The position numbers and the translations under genes are program-made. The notes under the pieces are model-generated. The model did not search any database and had not been told where the DNA came from. It saw only the letters and a list, made by a program, of their open reading frames with translations. DNA of 64,000 nucleotides from Volvox africanus (Eukaryota > Chlorophyta > Chlorophyceae > Chlamydomonadales > Volvocaceae), in contig BSDZ01000040.1 in assembly GCA_030268105.1 (NCBI GenBank), positions 248,001 to 312,000 on the forward strand, written 5' to 3'. Positions within the stretch are counted from its first letter, which is position 1; every line of letters begins with the position of its first letter. Below are positions 34,401 through 47,100 of the stretch, piece after piece.

Positions 34401-35530
34401 TGCCTGTCCCGGATGCGCCTTGGGAAAGTGTTTCCATGGACTTCGTAGTCGCGCTGCCCAAAACTGAGGGGGGATACGATGCGGTGTTCGTAATGGTCGA
34501 TCGTCTGACTAAGATGGTTCACCTAGCACCATGCACATCATCCTGCACGGCTGAGCAAACCGCACGTTTGTTTTTCGATAATGTGGTTCGGTTACACGGG
34601 ATTCCCAAAAATGTGATCTCGGACCGCGGTGGACAGTTCACGTCTAAGTTTTGGGAAGCGCTCTGCAAACTAGTTGACATGCGCGTCAACCTGAGCACGG
34701 CGTATCACCCGCAGACTGATGGTCAAACCGAACGCACAAACCGCACGTTGGGTGATATGTTGCGCAATTATGCTGGTCGCACACCACTTGTTTGGGATAC
34801 ATATTTGACTGCGGCAGAATTCGCGCTTAACAACGCTGTTAACCGCTCTACAGGCAAAAGTCCGTTCTTTCTTAACTACGGGTTTCATCCCGCGCTACCC
34901 GTGTGGCGTGAGTTGGAAGTGAACGTGCCTGCTGCTAAACTTTTTGCCAAGTCTTTTATGTCCCGAATCACAGACGCGAAGTCGTGTTTGGACGCGGCAC
35001 AGCAACGAACGATGGAATACTATAACAAATCTAAGCAGGATGTGACGTTTTCGGAAGGGCAACTCGTGTTGCTAAGCACCAAGAACTTGCGTTCCTTGGC
35101 CGACGGATCCCGAAAACTCTTACCCCGCTGGATTGGTCCGTATCCTGTCATGCGCATGGTTGGGAATGTGGCTGTGGAGCTTGCATTGCCCGCTGATATG
35201 ACCATTCACCCCACGTTTCACGTATCGCTTGTTCGTCCGTATCGTGGCACGGAACCCGTCCCTGAGCCTGCTAACGCCCCTGCAGCGATCGAACCAGTTC
35301 CCGAGACCTGGATCGCTGGTAAACAGAAGTTTTACGATGTGGAGCGGGTGTTAGACTATCGCGCGCGTCGTGTGGGCCGACACCGACGTAAGCGAACAGT
35401 ACACGAGTACTTGGTTAAGTGGACAGGGTATACCGACGAGCACAACTCATGGGAACCGGCACGCAACTTCTCACAGGACATGAAACCCCTGCTCGAAGAA
35501 GCCCGCAAACGTGCCACGCAAACCCAATGA
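31469..35530 (+). CDS. pol: Pol polyprotein of E1 (PR-RT-RNaseH-IN-chromodomain), in frame after gag UAG
   Basis: Open for 1,353 codons directly after the gag stop; no obvious pol ATG is needed if the UAG is read through. Domains in order: aspartic protease with Asp-Thr-Gly-Ala-Ser at 32105; reverse transcriptase with Tyr-Leu-Asp-Asp at 33191; RNase H from about 33640 (Asp-Ala-Ser, then the Thr-Asp-His-Lys-Pro-Leu motif); integrase zinc finger with His at 34229 and the Cys-x-x-Cys near 34340; integrase core Asp 34439, Asp 34622, Glu 34730 (a DD35E spacing); and a C-terminal chromodomain from about 35336 to 35510 with Lys-Trp-Thr-Gly-Tyr and Asn-Ser-Trp-Glu-Pro. Chromodomains usually target integration to chromatin. 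No disabling change is seen. Confidence 0.96.
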   Translation, partial: GLARVPAEGALPGFSELTRGRWSSLRPAVKALLPCVLGHIERVIARRITLDGRTGLLCFDPLCNVFTPRRPLSSIDLSNHVVLFIPSSLREMSEQLAMYRRCRRQYPDTAACVLLPAFCRRKAEASLRGMRHVHRFEPGTVLFNGVDREGTLAPWPHLSYSVDVWYEAPDGGAVGYGPALSALTLSAGQSLVDNRVPVVQIGLNGRTLKALVDTGASDDFISVAEVNALGLSPESSDCPQVTLADGGKHPIVGRITLSLSLGPLRVVTRPYVLQGLAETAPYIMGSSTLRQYRARIDMETATLHMCKGTLSIKVPFLSFEHVTPKEGETEAVPMVNFAVTAMAARIEPELVGRKEAVRLLRKGAHGLLLRPRVSCCVTTAQISADPEVEALLSQYEDVFKDIPGLPPMRPVDHTIPLMPGAQPTARPMYRLSPLELDEVKRQVTDLLAKGMIRPSTSPYSAPILFVGKKDGTLRMCIDYRGLNANTVKNRYPLPRVDDLLDKLKGSAYFSSIDLQQGYNQIRIAASDIPKTAFRTPFGHFEYTVLSFGLTNAPATFQAVMDRMFRPFIDRFVVCYLDDILVYSKTREEHLEHLRLVLDVMRREQLFAKRAKCFWAQPQVEYLGHIVSATGVKMDPRKVAVVRDWPAPQNLTELRKFLGLTNYFRKFIEKYSIIAAPLTNLTRKGVFVSLESWTPQCQRAFEELKRIVAEDVTLAFPDYSLPFRVEVVSDASIFGSGAVLLQEGRPIAFTSKKFSGAEIRYTTGEQELLAVLHALKEWRCYLEGRPFTLKTDHKPLTFLQSVPTLNRRQARWMEYLARFNCTWEYISGKLNIADALSRHPSLHAAILAAPVVRPRSEEVPIATDLAERLKVAYNVDAWFADPANVENLRKQNGLWLRTEGAATQIIVPNDDALRYDILARFHEDPLAGHPGSKRLIDLVQRSFWWPRLAKDAANFVQTCSLCQRNKALSGKGHGLLQPLPVPDAPWESVSMDFVVALPKTEGGYDAVFVMVDRLTKMVHLAPCTSSCTAEQTARLFFDNVVRLHGIPKNVISDRGGQFTSKFWEALCKLVDMRVNLSTAYHPQTDGQTERTNRTLGDMLRNYAGRTPLVWDTYLTAAEFALNNAVNRSTGKSPFFLNYGFHPALPVWRELEVNVPAAKLFAKSFMSRITDAKSCLDAAQQRTMEYYNKSKQDVTFSEGQLVLLSTKNLRSLADGSRKLLPRWIGPYPVMRMVGNVAVELALPADMTIHPTFHVSLVRPYRGTEPVPEPANAPAAIEPVPETWIAGKQKFYDVERVLDYRARRVGRHRRKRTVHEYLVKWTGYTDEHNSWEPARNFSQDMKPLLEEARKRATQTQ

Positions 35531-35574
35531 CCCCTGCAGTCGATGCTGTATGATGCAGCGAGGACGCTGCATAC

Positions 35575-35589
35575 GGGAGGGGGGATAAT
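35575..35589 (+). promoter_or_regulatory. Polypurine tract of E1
   Basis: GGGAGGGGGGATAAT lies immediately before the 3' LTR at 35590, where plus-strand DNA synthesis is primed. The same tract precedes the 3' LTR of E2 (48212-48227) and, on the minus strand, that of E3 (about 55023-55038). Confidence 0.9.
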
Positions 35590-36414
35590 TGTTGTGCTAC
35601 GGTTCATTTCCCGCCGACGCGTAGGTTGACGCGATCCTACTAGGCGAAGTGCTTTTGTGATGAACGCATTGCATATGAATGAATCTGCATGATATAAATG
35701 TATTCGTGTACATTTATATATGCATTTGGCATGTTGTCATTATCCATCGCGACATCGCATCATGGCAAATCCGCCTAGCATGCATGAATAACCGAAGCAT
35801 TGAAGTGCGCATTATGCTCGTGCTATGAAACGATAAGTAATATTATCTGATATAATATTACTTCATTAAAGCACACGTTGAGAGCGCCGCACTTGTCGCG
35901 ATGCATGCCCTGCAACCGGATATCGTTATCCGGACCCTTGCATCATGCGAATGCCGGAAAGGCTTATACGATTGTTATACGTAGACATCGCCTAGACGCA
36001 GTAGGGTTGTCACATCTAGGATCGGCCTCCTAATGTGAATCGTACGGCACTGCGATGCTGCGAGTATAACAGATGCGAGGACGGCTAAGCTAGACAAGAT
36101 ATCCGATACCGGAGAACACTCGTGTGTTCTAAATTACTATTTCTATACACTAATCTACTTAGCCCGAGCTAAGCCTTAACTTCGCTAATCACCGCCGCGT
36201 GATGATTGCTTGCTTCCGGCGCTGACGGCGATTTCGTCCATTGCATCATTCCGACCTGTAAGACCGTAAGTTATATCTCTCTTCGTCTTGAAGTCTTCCG
36301 CTGTCTCTGTTTGCTCTCGCTTGCCTTGCTGTACTTGCAAGTGCTCGCGCATCGGTGTCGATAGTCTCCAGACGTGCAGATACTCATGAGCAAACGCGAA
36401 CGAGAGGTACAACA
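35590..36414 (+). repeat. 3' LTR of gypsy element E1
   Basis: 825 bp, no difference seen from the 5' LTR. It ends ...TACAACA before the CTGGG target duplication. Confidence 0.97.
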
Positions 36415-36527
36415 CTGGGCTCATGGTTTTTATAATGTGTATACTGACGACAACTGTACTGCTGGTTCTCAACCCCTCCTCTCCCCATTCCCGTTTGTCT
36501 TAAACCCCAACGGTCTTTAATCCCCAG

Positions 36528-37177
36528 CTCCACCGCCGCCACCATCACCTCCGCTACCGCCGCCATCACCCAAGCCACCACGACCGAGAACCCCACGATA
36601 CTTCCCGCCGCCGCCACCTGGGTTGGATCTACCGCCGCCGCCCTCACCACCACCACCACCGACACCGCCACCACCTTTACCTCCCATCCCTCCCTCCCCA
36701 CGGCCTCCACCCATCCCCTCCCGGCCGCCGTCACCGCCACCACCACCACCGAGGCCACCGCCTCCACCCCCGCCAAGGCCTAACTTACCTGAAGGCCAGG
36801 CACCGCCGCCCGCCCCTCCGCCGCCGCCACTCCCACCCCCGCCGACCCCCGAGAGCATTACAAAGCTAGTGCACGACATCATACGTTCCGACATCCCGCA
36901 GATTATGTCCAACGTGTCCCGCAAAATTTCAAATCGGTTTGCAGCCCCCTCCGTTTTGCTTTGGGGTGCTTCCGTACCCGTTTTCACTACATCAAACGGG
37001 GGTGCCGTCGTCAGTGTGGCAAGATACGGCAAGGGCCGTGTTGGTATCTTCAGCGCGGAGAGGATCATCACAGAATGCTGCAGACCTAACCCCGTGGGCA
37101 ATGAGACGGTTTCGGAGCCCCTTATGGACAAACTGATCTTCAACTTGGCCGTGTGGGCTGGCTACTATGGCTACAAG
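36528..37177 (+). CDS. Second Pro-rich exon and start of TCAF-like domain, copy 2
   Basis: Near-identical paralogue of 16892-17541, with the same acceptor (CCCCAG at 36527), donor (GTATGG at 37178) and the Tyr-Gly-Lys-Gly-Arg-Val motif. A few amino-acid changes are visible (for example Arg to Lys near the end of the Pro segment). The frame is intact, although the upstream lectin exon of this copy has a stop. Confidence 0.65.
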
Positions 37178-37270
37178 GTATGGATGATTGTGCATAATGG
37201 CGGCAAGTAAGGTAGCTGTCATAACTGTCGGCAACTAACGCTCTTTGCGTCTCTTCCTTCGCCCCCCCAG

Positions 37271-38367
37271 AGCCGAGGCAGCAAGTCCGTTATCCGAGTT
37301 GCTGATCCCCAATTCCTTCCGCTGGCCCGGTACGACACAGTTATCACATCACAACCACGGGCATTGTATACTAGTGTATACAACTATACTGATTACGTAT
37401 CATTCCCGTGGTTGTCATCATCATCTTCAGGGTCATAATACTTATGTAATCATCGTATATATCATGATGATCCTTGAACAGCTAAAATAAAGATTTACAA
37501 TGAAAAGTATATAATATATTGGTACTTGTAACCTTGCCTTTTAGTCATGGTAGTCGAAGTCGTGCTGATAAATTATGTCCTGTTGTTACAGAATCTGTAA
37601 CAACAGGACATAATTCGGATGTCAATTATCGTAATAATCGTGATGGTGATGATGATTATCACGATCATGATCTTAGTTGTCATCATCGTCGCAATGATAA
37701 GCATTATGATAACCATAATCACTATGTTACAACAACATATAAATGATATTCATCATCGTCATAGTAATAATAATAGCATTAGTAATAGTAATTGTGGTCG
37801 TAGTCATTAAAAAAGCAGGAATAATGCTCTCATAGATTATCATTGTCATTATTTCTATTATTTGTAAAATTGTAATTTTTATCACTATCACGAGCCTGAT
37901 GCTAATGACCACTATGTCATGACTCTGCTGTTTGATGCAGATACGTCGTGGAAGGAAACAACACTGCCTTCCAAAATACCTCTGAAGCCAATATCTCGTC
38001 GTACTATTTATCGTTGTCCACCTTCATTCGTGGCGGCCACAGTAACTGTGATCTGTACGTTATTGGATCCTATGATGAGTCCTACCGTAACCGGCTTATT
38101 TCACAATTTATCACCAACTTCGTCTTCAACGGAAAGGGCCTTATCGTTGTTGGTCCGGATGTGATGCCCTCCATTTTCTACGGTCCCGACTCTCCTCCAT
38201 CTGCTCCTTCGTCCCCGGCGTTGCCAAGACGGTTTGCGTTGGAGGCCGGGCGGGACGAACCCACAGAGGAGCTTTGGGGGTCTGATGAAGTTGAACCACA
38301 GGATGGTCGTACGACACCACGTGTACGACGGTCATTGCAGTTGATCGCGAACATGAGTAATTTGTCG
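37271..38367 (+). CDS. TCAF-like domain exons of copy 2 (37271-about 37407 and 37941-38367)
   Basis: Paralogous to 17635-18755, with the same splice signals and open frame. The intron keeps the 45-nt perfect hairpin (37571-37615) but has lost most of the CAT microsatellite. As in copy 1, the 3' end of the second exon is uncertain. Confidence 0.55.
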
Positions 38368-38452
38368 GTAAGGTGCAAGCATTACCAGGCAACATGAGGA
38401 CCGAATAAAGCAAACAAGGGCGGCGGGGCGTGAGGCGATTGATGTCTGACAG

Positions 38453-39033
38453 TTGTCCGTACAATGATTTAATAATTTCCATTCCCTCATCGGGGTATCG
38501 TAGCCATTCCTTTTACTTTTACATCGAGGTACCCATCCTGCTTCCTAATCCCCCTCCCCCTGCCCCTGCCCCCTCTCCATTTCCCCTTTCCCCTTTCCCT
38601 TCCTACTCCCCCTGCCTTTCCCCCCTCTGCATTTCTCCCTTCCAGAACCAGGACGTACTTACCCGCATGCAAGCATACATCACCGGTATCATTAACAGCC
38701 CGGGAGGGGCGCTTCTACTGTCTGGATCCCAAACAGGCAACGCCCTGATCGCAGCACAACTCTACATAAGCTACCTCAACGTTTCTAGGATGCTTTCGAA
38801 GAATGACTTATACGACGTCATCACCACCGTCAATCTGGCGAGGAAAACCGTCCCTCGGGACAATCCAGACGCAAGTCAATTGGTGCTCTTACTGGACACG
38901 ATATCTGATCTGGAGTTACGCATGCCCTCGCTGCCACCGCTGATTCGCATATCTCCGGACCCGCCGCCACCGATGCCTAGGCCACCAACCATGTGGCCAC
39001 CACCAAAGCCGTTTCCACCGCCGCCGCCACCAT
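38453..39033 (+). CDS. TCAF-like continuation and Pro spacer, copy 2 (38453-38528 and 38646-39033)
   Basis: Same exon pair as 18841-19421 in copy 1, including the all-pyrimidine 117-bp intron and the GTACGT donor after the Pro-rich linker. The frame is intact. Confidence 0.6.
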
Positions 39034-39330
39034 GTACGTGCGTGCCGATTAACTTACTTATCATCGCTTTATGTTTAAATTATTTGTTTTGCTGTTTCCA
39101 TAAATTTTCTGCTTAAAGATTTCACCGTTTTTTGCAAGTACTGCGTGTTCGGCGTGTTCTGCGGCGTTTAGGCGTGTTTTTATACAGTATATGTGTAGAT
39201 CATTGAAATGGCCAAGTAATATCTTATTTACGCTTGAGCCCTTCGTTACATTAATTAGGGGCATCATATATCCCCTTTCTGACCAGCACCAACTTTCCTA
39301 TGTTCCCATATTCCCCATCCATCTATCCAG

Positions 39331-39442
39331 TCAACCTCCCGCCCGGCGTCGTCTTCGTTGGATGCTTTAATGAAAGCGTTTCCCAACGGACTCTGGATAC
39401 GGCGCTGCTTGAAAACATAACAAAAGGTTTTAACGCAAACCT
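39331..39442 (+). CDS. WSC domain, first exon (copy 2)
   Basis: Reads Gly-Val-Val-Phe-Val-Gly-Cys-Phe-Asn-Glu-Ser, the WSC start, and ends at a GTAAGT donor. The partner exon is 12.6 kb away at 52084, because the intron has taken up a copia element that is itself split by a gypsy element. Confidence 0.65.
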
Positions 39443-39605
39443 GTAAGTAACCTGTTGTACTTCAGCTATTTGGGAGCTAGCTATTCCTGGCATACCTACC
39501 TAGGTAGTCATCATAACAGGCAGGCAGGGAGATTTTACATGGCGGGGACGAGGTTATTATTTTTTTAAATGATAACGTATATATATAATAACATGGATAT
39601 ATATA

Positions 39606-39807
39606 ACGTGGAGAAAGTATACGTTACATATTATCTGATAGTATAGAAGTCCGAATAGTTCGTTCTGGAGTCGGCACATATACTTGTGCGTATAGCACTA
39701 CAAACAGTACGAACGCGGGTCGATAGCTTACCGCCGAGTACAGCTACAACAGCGGGATTGTTGCTAGTATGGATCGCTATATCCAACTGATATACCATTT
39801 TATAACA
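39606..39807 (-). repeat. 3' LTR of copia element B (truncated)
   Basis: On the minus strand it begins TGTTATAAAATGG right after the purine tract CGAGGGGGCG and contains a TATAAAA. The last 45 or so bases present in the copies at 51499-51839 are missing here. Confidence 0.8.
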
Positions 39808-39922
39808 CGCCCCCTCGAGACATGCCTAGCAACAAGTGAAAGAAGATAATTCCAACCAGGGATTCTTCTTGAAACCGAAAAGCTAAAGCCAAACGAGTTC
39901 GCCCCAAACAAACTTAGAAAGC

Positions 39923-41605
39923 TTACTCGGCCAACCCCATCGCCGTAATGCACTTCTTAAACTTTATCTCTCCAAGTGCCTTGGTTAGCACATCTGCTAC
40001 CATATCCTCCGTCGAACAGTGCGATAAGGCAACTTCCTTCCGCAGGACTCGTTCTCGCACTAGATGATGTTGCACGTCGATGTGCTTAGAACAAACCGAC
40101 ATTATCGGGTTATTCCCAAGGCTCATCGATCCCTCAGAATCCGTTCGAATCTGAATAGCCTGTCCTCAGACCCAAGTCTCTGGTCAGCTTGCGAAGCCAA
40201 AGTGCCTCCCGCACTGCAGCTGCCGTGGCCTGGTACTCTGCCTCCACTGTTGAAGCTGCCGACGTGCGCTGCAATTGGCTGTTCCAGCTGATAGCTGCGC
40301 CGTTTAGCAAGAATAAGTAGCCAGTTGTGGACCTCCGAGTGGCTGGATCTCCAGCCCAGTCGGAATCACTGTAGCCCACCATGGTGAGATCGCCATCTCC
40401 GTCATAGCATAATCCGAGCTCCTTGGTACCCGCCAGGTATCGCAGCACCCCCAAAGCCAAGCCCATGTGAACCTTAGATGGGTTGCCCATGAAGCGCGCC
40501 AGAACGCTCATTGCCTGCGCGATATCCGGTCTTGTGCTCGTCGCCAGGTAGTTCAATTCGCCGACAAGCGCCCTGTACTTGGTGTTGTCTACGAGCTCCT
40601 TGTTGTTGTCTTCTGCTGGCAGGGCTCTAGTACCAGGAGGTAGTGGGGTCTTTCGAGGCTTTGCATTGACGAGTTGATGTCGCTGCAGCAGCTCCTCAAT
40701 GTAGCATCGCTGCGATAGTTTTACCTCCCCGTGCGCTCCCCGGCTGATCTCCATGCCCAGGAAAACTTTTGCCTCTCCAAGATCTCGAATCTTGAAGGCT
40801 TGTCCGATTTCTGTTTCCACTCTCCTGATCATTGCCTCGTCTTCTGAGGTGATGATGATGTCGTCCACGTGCACCAGCAGGTAGACGATCTCCTTCTCGT
40901 CCTTTTTGATGAACAGTGCTGGGTCCGCTACTGACGGTTTGAACCCCAGCTTGTCCAGCTCCGCCGCTAGCTTCATATACCAGCAGCGTGGGGCCTGTTT
41001 CAGCCCGTAGATTGAGCGTAGAAGCCTGCACGCCTGCTCTGGATCTGCTGACTCGTAACCAGGCGGCTGCTGCATCCAGAGCTCCTCCTCTAGCTCCCCG
41101 TTCAGGAAAGCTGTTGAAACGTCTAGCTGATGGATCGGCATTGCTTTAGCCGCAGCCACCGCCAGGAGCATACGAAGCGAAGCAAAACGCGAGGTTGGAG
41201 CAAAGAGCTCCCCATAAACAATCCCCGCCCGCTGCTCGTAGCCCTTCGCCACCAAACGTGCCTTGTAGCGCTCGATCTCGCCATCCTCTGCACGTTTGAC
41301 CTTATAGACCCACCGACAAGGCAGAATCCGCGCACCTGGCGGTGGTTTTGCTAGCTCCCAGGTTCCATTTGTGAGCTGTGCTGAGATTTCCTCATCCATG
41401 GCACTTCTCCATTCCTCAGCATATGGGCCGTCAGTGGCCTCCTGGTATGAAGCTGGCTCTGGTACTTCTTCCTCGATTGCAGCATTGATCCGCCCGAACG
41501 TAACCCTTCCGTTGGGCTCATGCCTCCATTCAATCAGTCGCTTTCGCTCACGTAGTGGATATTAACGTCTGCACCGTCGTTGTTGTGGTTTTGCTGCTGC
41601 ACCGT
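39923..41605 (-). pseudogene. pol: Reverse transcriptase/RNase H part of copia element B
   Basis: The main open part is 41399-40134. It has the copia RT start (Asn-Gly-Thr-Trp-Glu-Leu), Tyr-Lys-Ala-Arg-Leu-Val-Ala-Lys-Gly, Gln-Leu-Asp-Val-Ser-Thr-Ala-Phe-Leu-Asn-Gly, an active-site His-Val-Asp-Asp where Tyr-Val-Asp-Asp is usual, and RNase H with Gly-Tyr-Ser-Asp-Ser-Asp-Trp-Ala-Gly and Glu-Ala-Glu-Tyr. A one-base shift near 40165 moves the C-terminal part (Ser-Lys-His-Ile-Asp, Asp-Val-Leu-Thr-Lys) into another frame (40126-39923). Another shift near 41560 separates it from the integrase part. Confidence 0.9.
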
Positions 41606-42429
41606 GTTGTGCTACGGTTCGTTTCCCGCCGATGCGTAGGTCAATGCGACCCTACGAGGCGAAGTGTTATCTTGATGAACGCACGAATGATTATTACATA
41701 TGAATGAACCTGCATGATATAGATGTATTCGTATACATTTATATATGCATTTGGCATGTTATCATTATCCATCGCATCATGGCAAATCCACCTAGCATGC
41801 ATAAAATACCGAATCGTTGAAGTGCGCATTATGCTCGTGCTATGAAACGATAAGTAATATTATCTGATATAATATTACTTCATTACAACACACGTTGAGA
41901 GCGCCGCACTCGTCGCGATGCATGCCTTGCAACCGAATATCGTTATTCGGACCCTTGCATCATGCGAATGCCGGAAAGGCTTATACGTTGTTATACATGG
42001 ACATCGCCTATACGCAGTAGGGTTGTCACACTTAGGATCGGCCTCCTAGTGTGAATCGTACGGCATCGCGATGCTACGAGTATAACAGATGCGAGGACGG
42101 CTAAGCAAGATAAGACATTCGACACCGGAGAACACTCGTGTGTTCTACATTATTTTTGCTACACGCTATTCTACTTAGCCCGAGCTAAGCCTAAACTTCG
42201 CTATTCACCACCGCGTGATGATTGCTTGCTTCCGGCGCTGACGGCGATTACGTCCATTGCACCGCTTCGATCTGTAAGACGGTAAGTTATATCTCTTCTT
42301 GTTTGAAGTCTTCCGCTGTCTCTGTTTGCTCGCGCTTGCCTTGCTGTACTTGCAAGTGCTCGCGCATTTGTGTCGCAAGCCTTCAGACGCGCAGATACTG
42401 ATGAGCAAACACGAAGGAGAGGTACAACA
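41606..42429 (+). repeat. 5' LTR of gypsy element E2
   Basis: 824 bp, homologous to the E1 LTR. The hairpins at 41933-41950 and 42027-42053 keep their pairing through paired base changes relative to E1. The primer site TGGTATCGAGACAGG starts at 42433. Confidence 0.95.
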
Positions 42430-42895
42430 ATTTGGTATCGAGACAGGTTCGTTGCCTAACTGTCTCTCTTTGTCTAATCGGAAGTAGGTTCTTTCTATGG
42501 CGAGTTCCAGCGACGAACCACGAGGACCGCTAGATACTTTTGCCGAAGACCTAGGCCGCGCCGTTTTGGACGCCGCCGCTTCCGGTTTGTAATTGTTTAA
42601 TTGCTTTTACTTAGATTGCTGCACTTGTTGTAAAAGTGTACGCTCTGAGTCGCAGGTAATCTCAGTGCACTGGCATTGCTTGCCGCGGCGACTGAGACCG
42701 GCTCTCATCCGGACCAGTTGGCGACTCTCATTGCCCAAACTACGGAGATCAGGACTCAGCTGGGCAAGTACTTGCTGAGTTTACTGAATCTTCTCAAGAG
42801 TACTGTCGGTAGGCTCACTGAATCGCTTTGTACTCTTGCCTTTGCGATAGAAGTCGGCTTCTATTACGCAAACCTAGGGTATCGCTTCGTGCTCC

Positions 42896-44130
42896 ATGTC
42901 CGCGGAACACGACGATACGCCGCACACTAGCCTAGCTAGCCAACCCGATTTTGTTGTGGCTGCTAGAGCTCCGGATAGAGGTCTTGAGACTGTTGGCACG
43001 CGAGCCACTCAAGATCCCCTTTTCCTTCAGACCCCTGCTCACTTAATTGTGCCGCATTCAGCAGTTAACACCAATATGGACAACACTGCTGGACCAAGGG
43101 TTCTGCCATTACCTCAAGCTCGAGGGCATGATGACATCCCTGAGGTGATGAGATTGTCAATTCCCGTTCCTAGGCTCAATATCTCGCTATCTGAAAAAAC
43201 AGCAGGACATAGCATAGCCGATGCAACTCGTGCATACGTGCGTGACGCTAAAAAGTATCTCCAGGCTGTTCATGGTGGCGATAATGATGGTATCAGGTGT
43301 CTCTTCGTTGGTAACACCCTCGAGGGCTCAGCGAAGGACTGGTATCACGAATGGACCACCGCCTGGGGCGACTATACTTTTGACGAGATGATCGCCGCTT
43401 TGCTCGCACGGTTCGCTACTGAGGTTCAAGCACGTGATGTGGAGGCTCGTAAGGTTTTGGCAGCCGGTAGCTACCACATGCATCGGGGTGAAAATGTACC
43501 TGCGTACCAGTCACGCTTCGAAGCACTAGTGACCCCCATTGCTGATCTCACCGAAACCGAGCGTGTCTTTTGGTTTAAGCGAGGCCTGACGAAACTTTTG
43601 GCTAAATGGTGCGCTACTGACTTGGCTGGGGTGCCGATCAAGCCGTATGATGCCTTGGTCACTTTTGCTAAGGGTACGGAGATACGACTCCTTGCCGGTG
43701 AGGAAGAAGTCAAGTCTGTCCCTCGTGCAAATGCCGTGCAAGTGCAGGATCCGCTTGGGGAAGCTGAAGCTCTCGACCAGGAACTCGGAGCGACCCGCCC
43801 CATGCCTACTGCCGCGACGCGATGCAGCAACTGGCAACGCCAGGCGTGCGGGGGCGCTAGCTCGGGTGTCCGCGGGTCAGGAGGAGCAGGTCCGAGCTCG
43901 GACCCGGCTAAGAGCAGGAAGCGGGGTGGTGCGCCGTCGTCGGCAGCCGCACAGCGCTCTGACCCCAATGCGAAGCGGACTCGCACGGATGACTCGTTTA
44001 TGCCAAAATGGAATTGCAATCGTTCCGAGTTCGAGCGTCGGAAAGCGGCCAATGTTTGTCTACAGTGCGCGGAGAGTCATCCTACGAAGGATGCCCGCTA
44101 CTGCCGCCATTTGTACCTCAGCCGAAATAG
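42896..44130 (+). pseudogene. gag: Gag of E2, frameshifted at its zinc knuckle
   Basis: Collinear with E1 gag from Met-Ser-Ala-Glu. One base is missing near 44092, so the last Cys of the CX2CX3H knuckle and the tail are read in another frame (to 44218). The ancestral UAG followed by GGG CUU GCC is still visible at 44128-44130, in the frame of pol. Confidence 0.9.
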
Positions 44131-47100
44131 GGGCTTGCCCAGGTTCCTGTGGAGGGGGCACCGCCCGGGATTTCTGAACTCACACGTGGTCGGTGGTCAT
44201 CCTTACGGCCAGCCATGAAGGCATTGTTGCCTTGCGTACTTGGACACATTGAGCGAGTCATTGCGCGACGCATCACGCTTGACGGACGCATGGGACTTCT
44301 CTGCTTCGATTCGTTGTGTAATTTGTTTACACCTCGCCGTCCCCTGTCGTCTATCGATCTGTCTAACCACGTGGTTTTGTTCATCCCCTCATCTCTGCGT
44401 GAGATGTCGGAACAGTTGGCCGTTTATAGGAGATGTAGGCGTCAATATCCAGGCACCGCCGCATGTGTATTACTCCCCGCTTTCTGTCGGCGCAAGGCAG
44501 AGGCATCGTTAAGGGGTATGCGGCGTGTCCACCGGTTCGAGCCGGGCACCGTTTTGTTTAATGGTGTGGATCGGGAGGGTACGCTGGCTCCGTGGCCAGG
44601 CACATCCTACTCGGTTGACATTTGGTACGAAGCTCCTGATGAGGGTGCCATAGGTTACGGACCCGCCCTAAGTGCACTAACGTTATCTGCTGGGCAGTCG
44701 ATCGTAGATAACCGTGTCCCAGTGGTTCAGATCGGTTTGAATGGCCGTACTCTGAAGGCACTTGTCGACACCGGTGCCAGCGACGACTTCATCTCTGTTG
44801 CAGAGGTGAATGCGCTGGGGTTGACCCCAGAGTCGTCTGATTGTCCACAGGTTACCCTTGCTGACGGGGGTAAGCATCCCATCGTGGGCAGGATTACCCT
44901 TGGCCTATCGATAGGCCCTTTGCGTGTTGTGACCCGGCCGTACGTGCTGCAGGGCTTAGCAGAGAATGCACCGTACATAATGGGGTCTTCGACATTACGG
45001 CAGTACCGCGCACGCATCGACATGGAGACCGCAACCCTGCATATGTGCAAGGGTACTCTGTCAATTAAGGTACCTTTCCTGTCGTTTGAACATGTCACAC
45101 CAAAGGAGGGCGAAGCTGAGGCGGTGCCTATGGTTAATTTCGCTGTGACCACAATAGCCGCGCGAATCGAACCAGAGCTAGTTGGGTGTAAGGAGGCCGT
45201 CCGCTTGTTACGGAAGGGTGCCCACGGACTGCTTTTGATGCCGTGGGTGGGCTGTTGTGCCACCACCACGCAGATTTCTGTGGATCCTGAGGTTGAGGCC
45301 CTACTGTCGCAGTATGAGGACGTCTTTAAAGATATCCCTGGCCTACCACCTATGCGTCCTGTTGATCACACAATCCCTCTCATGCCTGGAACGCAGCCTA
45401 CGGCCCGGCCAATGTACAGGTTGAGTCCATTGGAGCTGGATGAGGTAAAGCGCCAGGTGATGGATTTGCTCGCGAAGGGTATGATACACCCCAGCACATC
45501 CCCGTATTCTGCACCGATTTTGTTTGTCAGTAAGAAGGATGGGACCTTGCGCATGTGCATCGATTACTGGGGGTTGAATGCGAGTACGGTGAAAAATCGC
45601 TACCCTTTGCCACGCGTTGACGACCTGTTGGATAAGCTGAAGGGATCGGCTTATTTTTCCTCGATTGACTTACAACAGGGCTATAATCAGATTCGCATCG
45701 CTGCCTCTGATATTCCGAAAACCACTTTTCGGACGCCCTTCGGTCACTTCGAGTATACGGTTCTATCGTTTGGTTTGACTAATGCCCCTGCGACGTTTCA
45801 GGCGGTCATGGACCGAATGTTTAGACCGTTTATCGACAGGCTCGTTGTTTGCTACCTGGATGACATCTTGGTATATTCTAAGACGCACGAGGAGCACCTG
45901 GAGCATCTTCGGCTCGTGCTCGACGTTATGAGGCGGGAGCAATTGTTTGCTAAACACGCCAAATGCTTTTGGGCGCAGCCTCAGGTGGAATATTTGGGCC
46001 ATATTGTGTCGGCCACTGGTGTGAAGATGGACCCGCGGAAGGTCGCCGTGGTTCGCGATTGGCCCGCGCCTCAGAACCTCACGGAGCTGCGTAAGTTCCT
46101 TGGCTTGACCAATTATTTCCGAAAGTTCATTGAAAAATATTCCATCATTGCGGCCCCACTTACTAACTTAACTCGCAAAGGCGTTTTCGTTTCGCTCGAG
46201 TCGTGGACTTCGCAATGCCAGCGGGCATTCGAAGAGCTCAAGCGAACCGTTGCCGAAGATGTCACCCTTGCATTCCCTGATTACTCGTTGCCGTTTCGTG
46301 TTGAGGTAGTGTCTGATGCCTCAATATTTGGAAGCGGTGCTGTATTGTTACAGGAAGGGCGACCGATTGCCTTCACAAGTAAGAAGTTTTCTGGTGCAGA
46401 GATTCGCTACACCACCGGGGAACAGGAGCTTCTGGCAGTGCTGCATGCTTTAAAGGAATGGCGCTGTTACCTCGAGGGACGCCCATTTACTTTAAAGACT
46501 GACCACAAGCCCCTAACGTTTTTGCAAAGCGTTCCGACATTGAACCGCCGTCAGGCTAGGTGGATGGAATACCTAGCTAGGTTCGACTGCACCTGGGAGT
46601 ACATTTCTGGTAAACTGAATATTGCCGATGCTCTCAGTTGACATCCGTCGCTACACGCTGCAATTTTAGCAGCGCCCGTCGTGCGACCGCATAACGAGGA
46701 GGTGCCGATCGCGACGGACCTCGCGGAGCGGTTGAAGGTTGCCTACAACGCAGATGCCTGGTTCTCGGAGCCGGCTAATGTAGAAAATCTTCACAAGCAG
46801 AATGGCCTTTGGCTACGGACGGAGGGTGCAGCTACTACACTACGCTACGACATCCTTGTACGGTTCCACGAGGACCCGTTAGCAGGACACCCTGGTAGCA
46901 AGCGGTTGGTCGAGTTGGTGCAACGTTCCTTTTGGTGGCCTCGTTTGGCTAACGATGCGGCGAACTTCGTACAGACATGCAGTCTGTGCCAGCGCAATAA
47001 GGCTTTGTCCGGTAAGGGTCATGGGTTGTTGCAACCGTTGCCTGTCCCGGATGCGCCTTGGGAAAGTGTTTCCATGGACTTCGTAGTCACGCTGCCCAAA

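Larger units (their letters stand above)
28942..36414 (+). mobile_element. Complete Ty3/gypsy chromovirus LTR retrotransposon (element E1)
   Basis: Two 825-bp LTRs (28942-29766 and 35590-36414) read as identical by eye and run from TGTTGT to ACAACA. The element is flanked by the 5-bp target duplication CTGGG (28937-28941 and 36415-36419). The uninterrupted site is in copy 1 at 16779-16783. Inside are a tRNA primer site, a gag frame, a UAG, a full pol frame and a polypurine tract. It sits in the intron after the lectin domain of copy 2, in the same orientation as the gene. Identical LTRs and open frames imply a very recent insertion that may still be mobile. Confidence 0.97.
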
